Assembly (NCBI GenBank): GCA_038125725.1
Contig: JAYPEK010000043.1
Coordinates: 1 to 33,705, forward strand
Direction: 5' to 3'
DNA length: 33,705 nucleotides
Origin: TMED8 sp038125725
GTDB lineage: Bacteria > Pseudomonadota > Alphaproteobacteria > Rhodospirillales > Casp-alpha2
Positions within the stretch are counted from its first letter, which is position 1; each line of letters opens with the position of its first letter. The translations under genes were made by a program, and so were the position numbers. The notes under the pieces were generated by a model. The model saw nothing but the letters and a program-made list of their open reading frames with translations. It was not told the origin of the DNA and made no database searches. Positions 8,329 to 15,772 of the stretch are shown piece by piece.

Positions 8329-9585
8329 ATGCGTGTTGTTGTCCTGGGCGCGGGAATTATCGGTGTCACCACCGCCTACTACCTGGCGCGGCGCGGCGCG
8401 GAGGTCGAGGTGCTCGACCGGCAGCGCGAGCCGGGCATGGAAACCAGCTTCGCCAACGCCGGCGAGCTTTCCTACGGCATGACGTCCCCCTGGGCCGCGC
8501 CCGGAATCCCATGGAAAGCCGTCAAGTGGACGGTCATGAAGTACCGGCCGCTTTTGATCCATCCGCTGTTCAGCCCCTCCATGTGGAGCTGGTGCGCCGA
8601 GATGGTGCGCAACTGCAATGCCGAATCCTACGCCTTGAACAAAAGCCGCATGGTGCGGATTTCCAACTACAGCCGCGACGCGCTGACGGACCTGATGCGC
8701 GAGGTCAGCATCGACTTCGAACTGCGCGAGCGCGGCACCCTGCAATTGTTCCGCAAGGAAAATCAGTTGTTGGCGTCGAAGGCCGATCAGGATGTCCTGG
8801 CCGAATACGATTCGCCTTTCGAGGTGCTCGACCGCGACGGCTGTGTCGCTGCCGAGCCGGGGCTCGCCCACGTCGCCGACAAGTTCGTCGGTGGCCTGCG
8901 CCTGCTCGCCGACCGAACGGGCGATTGCCGCATGTTCACCCAGGGCCTGGCGCGGGAGGCCGAGGCGCTCGGCGTCAAATTCCATTACAACGTCAACATC
9001 GACGGATTCGCCATGGAACGGGGCCGCATCGTCGGCGTCGAGACATCGGACGGCCGCGTCAGCGGCGAGCGCTACGTTTGCGCCATGGGCCCCTACGCGC
9101 CGATCCTGCTGAAGACCATCGGCATACGGCTGCCGATCTATCCGATCAAAGGCTATTCGATCACGCTGCCCGTTACCGATTCCGATGCCGCGCCGCAATC
9201 GACGATCATGGATGAAACCTACAAGGTCGCGGTGACGCGCCTCGGCGATCGTATCCGCGTCGCCGGCCAGGCCGAAATCATCGGCTACGATAAGAACCTC
9301 GGCAGAAACGCCACCAATGCCGTGCGCCATGTCGTCAGCGATCTGTTTCCGAAAGGCGGCGACGTTTCGCAGGCGCAGGGCTGGACCGGGCTCAGGCCGA
9401 TGACCCCGGATGGCACGCCGGTGGTCGGGCCGACCCGCTACGACAACCTGTTCCTCAATACCGGCCATGGGACACTGGGATGGACCATGTCCTGCGGTTC
9501 CGGGCGATTGGTCGCCGACCTGGTCATGGACCGGCCGCCGGAAATTCCGCTCGACGGCCTCACCGCCGAGCGTTACGGAACCTAA
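8329..9585 (+). CDS. dadA: D-amino acid dehydrogenase-type FAD oxidoreductase (DadA family)
   Basis: A 418-residue DAO-fold flavoprotein. The N-terminus MRVVVLGAGIIGVTTAYYLARRGAEVEVLDRQ is the FAD ADP-binding GxGxxG fold ending in an acidic residue. It is followed by the DadA-type ETSFANAGELSYGMTSPWAAPG segment, and near the C-terminus GWTGLRPMTPDGTPVVGPT and NTGHGTLGWTMSCGSG close the FAD site. Length and motifs match the DadA small subunit, which oxidises D-amino acids to 2-oxo acids and passes electrons to the respiratory chain at the inner membrane. AAGGAG precedes the ATG. It stands alone on the plus strand and converges with the glutaredoxin-DinB gene with only four bases between stops. 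A second DadA-like gene lies at 14444-15685. Substrate specificity cannot be read. Confidence 0.85.
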   Translation: MRVVVLGAGIIGVTTAYYLARRGAEVEVLDRQREPGMETSFANAGELSYGMTSPWAAPGIPWKAVKWTVMKYRPLLIHPLFSPSMWSWCAEMVRNCNAESYALNKSRMVRISNYSRDALTDLMREVSIDFELRERGTLQLFRKENQLLASKADQDVLAEYDSPFEVLDRDGCVAAEPGLAHVADKFVGGLRLLADRTGDCRMFTQGLAREAEALGVKFHYNVNIDGFAMERGRIVGVETSDGRVSGERYVCAMGPYAPILLKTIGIRLPIYPIKGYSITLPVTDSDAAPQSTIMDETYKVAVTRLGDRIRVAGQAEIIGYDKNLGRNATNAVRHVVSDLFPKGGDVSQAQGWTGLRPMTPDGTPVVGPTRYDNLFLNTGHGTLGWTMSCGSGRLVADLVMDRPPEIPLDGLTAERYGT

Positions 9586-9589
9586 AGCC

Positions 9590-10459
9590 TCAGGCGGTTT
9601 TCGCCGTCTCCCAGGTTTCGGCGGCATCCGAATATGAAGCCTCGTCGAAGGAGCGTTCGTTGTCCCAGACGTTCTTCGGCATCGGCAGGCCGGCGAAGTC
9701 GGCGTCCTCGAGCGCGCCGTCGGGCTCGATGCCGAGTTTCTCGCGCAGCATCAAAATAATCTGTCGCGTGTGCTGGCCGGAATGCCAGCCGGTGCGCTCC
9801 AAGACCTCATGCAGCGTGACTTCGCCGTAGTAGACCTTGCCCGGCTGGGTGAAGTCGGTCGCCTTGCCGTCGCGTTCCCACCATTCGGCCAGGCGCCGGC
9901 GGGTGGCCTCGCCGTAATCCAGCAAATCCTGTTTGGTGGCCATGTCGTCCGGCAGGATCGATTTCAGCGCCTCATAGGTATAAGGCGCGTCATGCTCGAC
10001 CCGGTCCAGGAACACCTTGGGGATATCGAAGACGTGATAGACCAACTGCCGATACGAGCGCGGCCGGCCCGGCAGCACCTCGTCCAACTTGTCATCGGGG
10101 ATCTGTCGCAGGTAGCGCTGGGCGGCATCCAGGATCATCGTCACCTTGCCGACCATCGCTTCCGGGGCCAGCATCTCGTGGCCGCCGTAATCGAAGCCCG
10201 CGACCATGGCGACGTCGCGGAACACCGCGCCGTTGGCCCACACCGGGCCGCGTGCCACGATGGGAACGGTACGGATGCCGAGTTTCTGCAGATCGGCAAA
10301 CCCTTCGTCGTCGTCCAAGACATTGACGGAATGGAACTCAATCCCGTTATCGATGAGAAATTCCTTGGTTTTCAGGCAGCTCGAGCAGCCCGGCTGCCAG
10401 TAGACCTTCAACGGCAGCGCCATGATCTCCGGCGTGCCCGCACCCTCTAGTTGGCTCAT
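9590..10459 (-). CDS. glutaredoxin-DinB fusion protein
   Basis: A 289-residue two-domain cytoplasmic protein. Residues 16-85 are a glutaredoxin domain with KVYWQPGCSSCLKTKEFL (redox pair Cys25/Cys28) and the TVP cis-proline (Pro66). Residues 100-255 resemble the DinB four-helix fold, with candidate metal-binding histidines His142 (LVYHVFDI), His226 and His230 (GWHSGQHTRQI). DinB-fold proteins include metal-dependent thiol S-transferases, and glutaredoxins use glutathione, so a glutathione-dependent transferase or detoxification role is a reasonable inference. The start has GGGAGG about 7 bases upstream. It follows the flavin dehydrogenase subunit at 11638-10523 with a 63-base gap and is probably the last gene of that operon. 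Its link to amine oxidation is unknown. Confidence 0.75.
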   Translation of the reverse strand: MSQLEGAGTPEIMALPLKVYWQPGCSSCLKTKEFLIDNGIEFHSVNVLDDDEGFADLQKLGIRTVPIVARGPVWANGAVFRDVAMVAGFDYGGHEMLAPEAMVGKVTMILDAAQRYLRQIPDDKLDEVLPGRPRSYRQLVYHVFDIPKVFLDRVEHDAPYTYEALKSILPDDMATKQDLLDYGEATRRRLAEWWERDGKATDFTQPGKVYYGEVTLHEVLERTGWHSGQHTRQIILMLREKLGIEPDGALEDADFAGLPMPKNVWDNERSFDEASYSDAAETWETAKTA

Positions 10460-10522
10460 GCGATCCTCCCTTCCCGCGTTGGCTATCGGAACGGTAGCGC
10501 AAGGGTGGCCGACTCGGCAACC

Positions 10523-11638
10523 TCAACCGGCGAAACGGTCATGCTGGAAAGGTGCAATGGGCAGGTTCGGCGTCTCGCCCATGGCCAGGTGCGCGACGAT
10601 GCCCCCCACCGCCGGCGCCAACTGAAAACCGTGCGCCGAAAATCCGAAGGCATGCACGACGCCCGCCGCACTCCCCTCGGAGATCACCGGCAGGTTGTCC
10701 GGCATGTAGCCCTCGATGCCGGCCCAGGCTCGGACCACATTGGCGCCTTTCATGATCGGAAAGATGTCACGCGCGGTCCGCAAGTTGCCGGCGAGGCCGA
10801 TCATGTTCAGCTGCGTGCGGTTGGTGTCCGGATCGGCGGTGCCCTGAACGCCGCCGCCGATCAACACGGTGCCGTTTTCGAACTGCTTGAAGGAAAGCGG
10901 CGCACCCAAGGCGCCGACCACCGGATCGACGAACTTCGGCATGCGCTGGGTGATGACCAGCATCGGCGCGTGCGCCTTCACGGGGATGTGGTCGCCCAGC
11001 ATCGATGCCAGCTTGCCGCCCCAGGCGCCAGCGCAATTGACCACCACCGGCGCCTCGAAAGTGCCGGCGGCGGATGTCACCCGCCAGGTGCCGCCCTGGC
11101 GTTCGACGGCCGCGACGGGGCAGTCCTCGACGACGCGGACACCCATCGCCTCGGCCCGGCGCTTGAAGGCGATGGTGGTGCGGAACGGCAGCGCCGCGCC
11201 GTCGCCGGCCACGTGCAACGCGCCCAGGCAGTCCTCGGCGGCGGCGGGAAGGAATTCGCGCAGCGTATCCCTGTCGATGACCTCTTCGTGGGTGAAGCCC
11301 ATGCGGTTGAGCGTTTCGACGCGGGCGCGGGCGGTTTCCATTTCCGCTTCCGTACGCGCCACCTTGATGTGGCGCGACGGGGTGAAACCGCAGTCGTCGT
11401 CGACCAGGGCGGGCATGTCGCGCCAGAGTTCCCAGGCGGCCTGGGAAATCGGCACCTCGGCTGGGTCGCGGCCGAGCCGCCGCACCCCGCCGGCGTTGAC
11501 CCCCGATGCATGGCGCGCCACGTAATCTTTCTCCAGCACGGTGACGGAAAGGCCACGGAGCGCCATCTGCAACGCCGCCGAGCAGCCGTGGATGCCGCCG
11601 CCGATGACCAGGGCGTCGGCCGAACGGGCGCTAGCCAT
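10523..11638 (-). CDS. FAD-dependent oxidoreductase, beta (catalytic) subunit of a heteromeric amino acid/opine-type dehydrogenase
   Basis: A 371-residue DAO-family protein with the FAD motif ALVIGGGIHGCSAALQMALRGLSVTVLEKD at the N-terminus, RHASGVNAGGVRRLGRDPAE after it, and a C-terminal AWAGIEGYMPDNLPVISE...AFGFSAHGFQLAPAVG closing the flavin site. This pattern is seen in sarcosine oxidase beta, opine oxidase B and HcnC subunits. Its start overlaps the end of the alpha subunit by eight bases. The gene order gamma-alpha-beta matches heterotrimeric amine dehydrogenases, including hcnABC. I infer it oxidises an amino acid or secondary-amine compound and hands electrons to the iron-sulfur subunits. 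A second DAO subunit sits on the other side of the alpha/gamma pair. Confidence 0.8.
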   Translation of the reverse strand: MASARSADALVIGGGIHGCSAALQMALRGLSVTVLEKDYVARHASGVNAGGVRRLGRDPAEVPISQAAWELWRDMPALVDDDCGFTPSRHIKVARTEAEMETARARVETLNRMGFTHEEVIDRDTLREFLPAAAEDCLGALHVAGDGAALPFRTTIAFKRRAEAMGVRVVEDCPVAAVERQGGTWRVTSAAGTFEAPVVVNCAGAWGGKLASMLGDHIPVKAHAPMLVITQRMPKFVDPVVGALGAPLSFKQFENGTVLIGGGVQGTADPDTNRTQLNMIGLAGNLRTARDIFPIMKGANVVRAWAGIEGYMPDNLPVISEGSAAGVVHAFGFSAHGFQLAPAVGGIVAHLAMGETPNLPIAPFQHDRFAG

Positions 11639-13028
11639 CGTTGACCGTATCGTCGGCGTCGAGCGAGGCCAGTTCGGAGAACGGCACGGGCTTGATCGGC
11701 GGGCGCAGCCGGTAGTAACCGACCTCTTCCGGCGTCCGGCCCTGCTCGCGCGCCATCAACTCCTGCACGGTCAAGCCGCAGAAGCGCCCCTGGCAGGGCC
11801 CCATGCCGGCGCGGCAATAGCTCTTCAACTGGTTCGGCCCGGCGAGCCCGATTTCCATCACGTCAGTGAGGTCCTTCACCGTCAGCTCCTCGCAGCGGCA
11901 AACCAGGGTCGTGTCGTCGACGGGCACGCGGAAATGATCGGCGGGGCGGAACCAGGTGTCGAGGAAGGGGCGCAAGCGTCCTTCGCGTTCCAGAGCCGCA
12001 CGGTGCGGCCGGGCCTGAGTATCGCGGGCGGCGGCATCGATGCGGCCGAGTTCCGCGAGCGCGCCCAGCGCCGCGATACGGCCCGCCGCCTCCGCCGCGA
12101 GCGCGCCGCCGATGCCGGCGCCGTCGCCGGCGATGGCAAGGCCGTCGATATCGGTCCGCCCCCAGGCGTCGGTGACGGGATGCCAGCAAAGCTGGCGCTC
12201 GTCCCAGCGGTGCTTGATGCCGGCGGCAAAGGAAAGGTTGACGTTGGGCACCACGCCTTGGTGCAGGAACACGTGCTCGCTTTCGATTTCCCGCCACGGA
12301 CCGGTCCCGACCCGGTAGCCCAGCCCCGTGGCGCGTTCCTCGCCCAGCACCTTGAGGGCCGAAACGCCGGTGACGATCTCGGTGCCGCTGGCCTTGATGG
12401 CGGCCATCCAGCGCCGGCCCTTGGCCAACATGTCCCAGCGCCGGAGCGCGCCGGGCAAATGCATGAGCGCCGGCAGCCGGTTGGCGCCCGCGGTCGTATC
12501 CAGCAGCGCCGCGACCTTGACGCCGGCCTGCAGGTATTGATGCACGACCAGATAGAGCAGCGGGCCGGAGCCGGCGAACACCGCGCCCTCGGCAGCCAGC
12601 CCAGACGACTTCAGAAGCGTCTGCGCGGCGCCGGCCATCATCACGCCGGGCAGTTGCCAGCCCGGGACCGGAAACGGGCGCTCCTGCGCGCCGGTGGCGA
12701 GGATGACCTGCTGCGCGCGCACCAGATGGGCACGCCCCGCCGCCGAGTAGCCGACCTCGCGCCCGTCGGTCACCTGCCAGACAGTAGCGTCCGGAACGTA
12801 GGTGACGGTGCTCGATCGTAGCGCGGCGGCCAGTGGCCGGCCGGCCATGTATTCGGGGCCGAGCACCGCCTCGGCCTTGGCGTCGGCGGCCTCGACGGCG
12901 CGATAGATCTGTCCGCCCGGCTTGGCCTGGTCGTCGAGAACCAAGACATTCACGCCAGCGTCGGCGGCCGTGGTCGCCGCCGCCATGCCGGCCGGGCCGG
13001 CGCCGATGACAATGAGGTCCGGGTTCAT
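11631..13028 (-). CDS. alpha subunit of heteromeric amine dehydrogenase: FAD/NAD fold with BFD-like 2Fe-2S domain
   Basis: A 465-residue protein of the OoxA/HcnB type. Residues 4-35 form the FAD-binding fold (DLIVIGAGPAGMAAATTAADAGVNVLVLDD). A second dinucleotide fold lies near 148-175 (AVFAGSGPLLYLVVHQYLQAGVKV), and AGDGAGIGGALAAEAAGR (300-317) completes the FAD site. The C-terminal BFD-like domain has Cys377 and Cys379 (LVCRCEE), then Cys412 and Cys417 (GMGPCQGRFCG), the expected four ligands of a 2Fe-2S cluster. Cys405 lies just before them. It is overlapped by its neighbours by 4 and 8 bases, so it is co-translated with the gamma and beta subunits. Its role is electron transfer from the beta-subunit flavin. 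Confidence 0.85.
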   Translation of the reverse strand: MNPDLIVIGAGPAGMAAATTAADAGVNVLVLDDQAKPGGQIYRAVEAADAKAEAVLGPEYMAGRPLAAALRSSTVTYVPDATVWQVTDGREVGYSAAGRAHLVRAQQVILATGAQERPFPVPGWQLPGVMMAGAAQTLLKSSGLAAEGAVFAGSGPLLYLVVHQYLQAGVKVAALLDTTAGANRLPALMHLPGALRRWDMLAKGRRWMAAIKASGTEIVTGVSALKVLGEERATGLGYRVGTGPWREIESEHVFLHQGVVPNVNLSFAAGIKHRWDERQLCWHPVTDAWGRTDIDGLAIAGDGAGIGGALAAEAAGRIAALGALAELGRIDAAARDTQARPHRAALEREGRLRPFLDTWFRPADHFRVPVDDTTLVCRCEELTVKDLTDVMEIGLAGPNQLKSYCRAGMGPCQGRFCGLTVQELMAREQGRTPEEVGYYRLRPPIKPVPFSELASLDADDTVNDG

Positions 13029-13351
13029 GTTTCGGCTCCCGGGATCGGATCATCCGGGCCGACTTCGGCGGCCCCGATCTGGCGCCGAACGGTCATGCCG
13101 TCGGCGGCCAGTACCTGGCAGGCCTGGCGGTTGGGCTCGCCGTCGATGACCATCAGGCAGTCGAAGCAGATCCCCATCATGCAGAACGGCCCGCGCGGGC
13201 GGTCCTTCTCCGGCGTCGTGCGGAAGTGGGTCTCGCCGGCCGCCAACAGCGCCGCCGCCACCGTGTCGCCCGCCCGTGCGGAGATACTGCGGCCTTCGAA
13301 ATCGAAAACGACAGCATCCGCCGTGCTTTCGGATGGAATGCGTTTAAACAT
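13025..13351 (-). CDS. gamma subunit: small 2Fe-2S ferredoxin-like protein
   Basis: A 108-residue protein with a ferredoxin-like fold. The motif RGPFCMMGICFDCLMVIDGEPNRQAC places Cys57, Cys62, Cys65 and Cys78 with C-x4-C-x2-C-x12-C spacing, the plant-type 2Fe-2S pattern found in HcnA-like and D-hydroxyproline dehydrogenase gamma subunits. ATG 13351 has GGGAGG eight bases upstream. The gene overlaps the preceding DAO subunit by eight bases and the alpha subunit by four. It should carry electrons within the heterotrimer encoded with 11631-13028 and a DAO subunit. The length is normal for the family (about 90-110). Confidence 0.85.
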   Translation of the reverse strand: MFKRIPSESTADAVVFDFEGRSISARAGDTVAAALLAAGETHFRTTPEKDRPRGPFCMMGICFDCLMVIDGEPNRQACQVLAADGMTVRRQIGAAEVGPDDPIPGAET

Positions 13352-14447
13352 CGAACCTCCCGGCGCTCAGGGGTACCAACTCATCGCCCAGCTTGCCGTC
13401 GGCCACATAGCCGGCATAGACATCGGCGTGGGCCGCGGCGAGGGTCACGCCGGAATGGCACGACGCGGCGAAGACACCCGGCATGGTCTCGGACTGGTCG
13501 TAGATCGGCAGCCCGTCCGGCGTCATTACCCGGAGCGCCGCCCAGGTGCGGATCACCCGCGCACGGCCGAGGAACGGGAAGGCCCGCCATGACCGCGCCG
13601 CGATGGTCCTGGACACGCGCGCCGATGCCCTGAGATCGAAGCCGGCCTCTTCCTGCGACGCACCGACAAGCACCGTTCCCTCGTTGGTCTGGCGCACGTT
13701 GGTGGTCGGCATGTTGAGGAAACGGCGCACCCGTTCGGTGACGATGATCTGCCCCTTCACCGGACGCACCGGTTGGTCGAGGCCGGCCATGGGGGCAAGG
13801 TCGCGGTTGCCCAGCCCGGCGGCCAGCACCACCCGTGGGGCCTCGAAAGTGCCAGACCGGGTCTTGACCCGGACGTTGCCGCCGGCGGCATTCAGTTCCA
13901 ACGCGTGGCTGTCGGTCCGGATCTCGCTGCCGAGAGCAACAAGGCCTTGCTGCATGGCACGCATCAGGCGCAGCGGATTGGCGTGACCGTCGTGCGGCGT
14001 GAAGGAACCGCCGACCACCTCTGGGCCGAGCCCCGGCACGAAGTCGAGCATTTGCTTGCGGTCGAGCATTTCATGGGTGAAACGGCCGCCCTGGTGCCCG
14101 GCGAGAGTCGCCATCTTGGCGGCTCGTTCTTCGAACTCCTGCTCGGAGAGGCAGACCTCGATGCCGCCGGGCTGCTCATGCGCCACGTCGACGCCGGTGC
14201 GTTCCCGGAGCTCGCCGGCGAAACCGCCCCAGAGATTGGCGGAACGCATGGTCCAATCGGCATAGGGCGGTGCCCCGATTCCCTTGCTCTGTACCCAGAC
14301 CAGGCCGAAGTTGCCTCGCGCGGCACGGTAGGCGATATCGCCCTCATCCAGGATCACGCACTTGAGGCCCTTCTTTGCCAGGCCGTAGCCGATCGCCGAG
14401 CCCAAGAGCCCGCCGCCGATGACGATGGCGTCGAAAGTCTCGCTCAT
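13344..14447 (-). CDS. second FAD-dependent DAO-family subunit of the same operon
   Basis: A 367-residue flavoprotein with DAIVIGGGLLGSAIGYGLAKKGLKCVILDEGDIAYRAARGNFGLVWVQSKG at the N-terminus and the C-terminal AALRVMTPDGLPIYDQ...AASCHSGVTLAAAHADVYAGY. The RGNFGLVW segment differs from the corresponding region of the other DAO subunit (10523-11638), so the two are not a recent duplicate. Overlaps of 4 bases with the upstream DadA-like gene and 8 bases with the gamma subunit show strict co-translation. It most likely forms an alternative or additional catalytic subunit using the shared alpha/gamma electron-transfer pair. A stand-alone oxidase role is also possible. Confidence 0.8.
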   Translation of the reverse strand: MSETFDAIVIGGGLLGSAIGYGLAKKGLKCVILDEGDIAYRAARGNFGLVWVQSKGIGAPPYADWTMRSANLWGGFAGELRERTGVDVAHEQPGGIEVCLSEQEFEERAAKMATLAGHQGGRFTHEMLDRKQMLDFVPGLGPEVVGGSFTPHDGHANPLRLMRAMQQGLVALGSEIRTDSHALELNAAGGNVRVKTRSGTFEAPRVVLAAGLGNRDLAPMAGLDQPVRPVKGQIIVTERVRRFLNMPTTNVRQTNEGTVLVGASQEEAGFDLRASARVSRTIAARSWRAFPFLGRARVIRTWAALRVMTPDGLPIYDQSETMPGVFAASCHSGVTLAAAHADVYAGYVADGKLGDELVPLSAGRFDV

Positions 14448-15685
14448 GAAAAGCGCTCGATCCGGTAGGGCGACATGTCGATGTTGGGCGTCGCGCCGGC
14501 GACAACTTCCGCCACCACGCGCCCGGTATTGGGTGCCATGCCGAACCCGTAGTGGCTATGGCCGAAGGCGCAATAGAGCCCTTCCATGCCCGGCACGGTG
14601 CCGAGGCAGGGCAGACTGTCGGGGAAAGACGGGCGGCGGCCCATCCATTCGATGCCGTCGTCGGTGTTGATGGCGGGCAGCAGCTTCTTGGCCAGGCTTT
14701 GGAAGATGCGCGCGCGGCGGTAGTCGGGCGCGGCGTCGACGCCGGCGAACTCGGCCGTGCCGGCGAAGCGGATGCCGGCTTCCATCGAACTGGCGACGTA
14801 TTTGTCGTCGGCTTCCATGATCGAGTTGCGGATGGCGACGCCGGGGTTCTTGAACACCATGTGGTAACCGCGCTCGGCCTCCAGCGGCAGCTTGAAGCCG
14901 AGCGGCGCCAGCAGCCGCGCCGACCAGGCGCCGGCGGCAACGACCAGCTTCGGCGCCGCGACCTCGCCTTCCGGCGTCGTCACGGTCCAGCCGCCTTCCG
15001 GATGGGGCTTGATCGCCCGCACCTCGGTCTGGCGGAAGCTGCCGCCCATGGCCATCGCCTTCTCGAACAGCGCCTTGCCGATGGCGCTGGGATCCATCGC
15101 GCGGGCCTGGTCCTTCAACAGGATCGCCGCTTTGTAGTCCGGCGAGACGTCGGGCTCGACCTCGCGAAGTTCGTCACCGTTGACCACCTGCATGGGGACG
15201 CCGCGCTCCTCCCGGAGGCGCCAGGCCAACTGCGTGAGATCGGCTGCAGCCGGATCGCGGAACACGTGCACGTACATGGAATCCGCCAACAGGTGCTCCT
15301 TGCCGGTGCCGTCCAGGTGGCGCCGGTAGAGATCGACGTTGGGGCGATTGAGCGCCGACATGCCGTCGGCGATGGCTGGCAGCCCGGCCGGATCGGCGGC
15401 CTTCAGGAAGCGAATGACCCAGGGCAGGAACTTGAACAGATACCCCGGCCGCACCGCCACCGGACCCTCCGGATCAATCAGCCATTTCGGCACCTTCTTC
15501 CAAAGACCGGGCATCGATTGCGGCACGCAGGTCCAGGGCGAGACGACACCGGCATTGCCGTGGCTGGCGCCCTCGGCCGGCGGGTCGCGGTCGATGATTT
15601 CGACCTCGTTTCCTTTCTCCAGGAGCGACAGCGCGGTGCAGATGCCGACCACGCCGGCACCGACGATAATGACCCGATCAGTCAT
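14444..15685 (-). CDS. D-amino acid dehydrogenase-like FAD oxidoreductase
   Basis: A DadA-family flavoprotein of 413 residues. VIIVGAGVVGICTALSLLEKGNEVEIIDRDPPAEGASHGNAGVVSPWTCVPQSMPG gives the FAD fold and the DadA-type glycine-rich loop. WMGRRPSFPDSLPCLGTVPGMEGLYCAFGHSHYGFGMAPNTG closes the site. There are two in-frame ATGs: 15691 lies only two bases from AAGGA, whereas 15685 lies eight bases away, so 15685 (MTDRV) is the better start. It is 81 bases after the permease gene and overlaps the next DAO gene by ATGA. It probably oxidises the imported amino compound or an intermediate in the cytoplasm, with electrons to the membrane. Confidence 0.85.
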   Translation of the reverse strand: MTDRVIIVGAGVVGICTALSLLEKGNEVEIIDRDPPAEGASHGNAGVVSPWTCVPQSMPGLWKKVPKWLIDPEGPVAVRPGYLFKFLPWVIRFLKAADPAGLPAIADGMSALNRPNVDLYRRHLDGTGKEHLLADSMYVHVFRDPAAADLTQLAWRLREERGVPMQVVNGDELREVEPDVSPDYKAAILLKDQARAMDPSAIGKALFEKAMAMGGSFRQTEVRAIKPHPEGGWTVTTPEGEVAAPKLVVAAGAWSARLLAPLGFKLPLEAERGYHMVFKNPGVAIRNSIMEADDKYVASSMEAGIRFAGTAEFAGVDAAPDYRRARIFQSLAKKLLPAINTDDGIEWMGRRPSFPDSLPCLGTVPGMEGLYCAFGHSHYGFGMAPNTGRVVAEVVAGATPNIDMSPYRIERFS

Positions 15686-15772
15686 TCGCATTTTCCTTCC
15701 GGTGTTGGGCGGCGGGGATGCCGGCCCTCGAATGCACGCTCATGGCGCTTGTTCCGTTCGCTCCCCTGGCGC

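Noticed and set aside
10523..13351. Gamma-alpha-beta order identical to hcnABC, suggesting hydrogen cyanide synthase
   Set aside because: The same three-subunit plan is shared by opine oxidases and D-hydroxyproline dehydrogenases. The extra DAO and DadA genes and the importer point to catabolism, so a cyanide role cannot be claimed.
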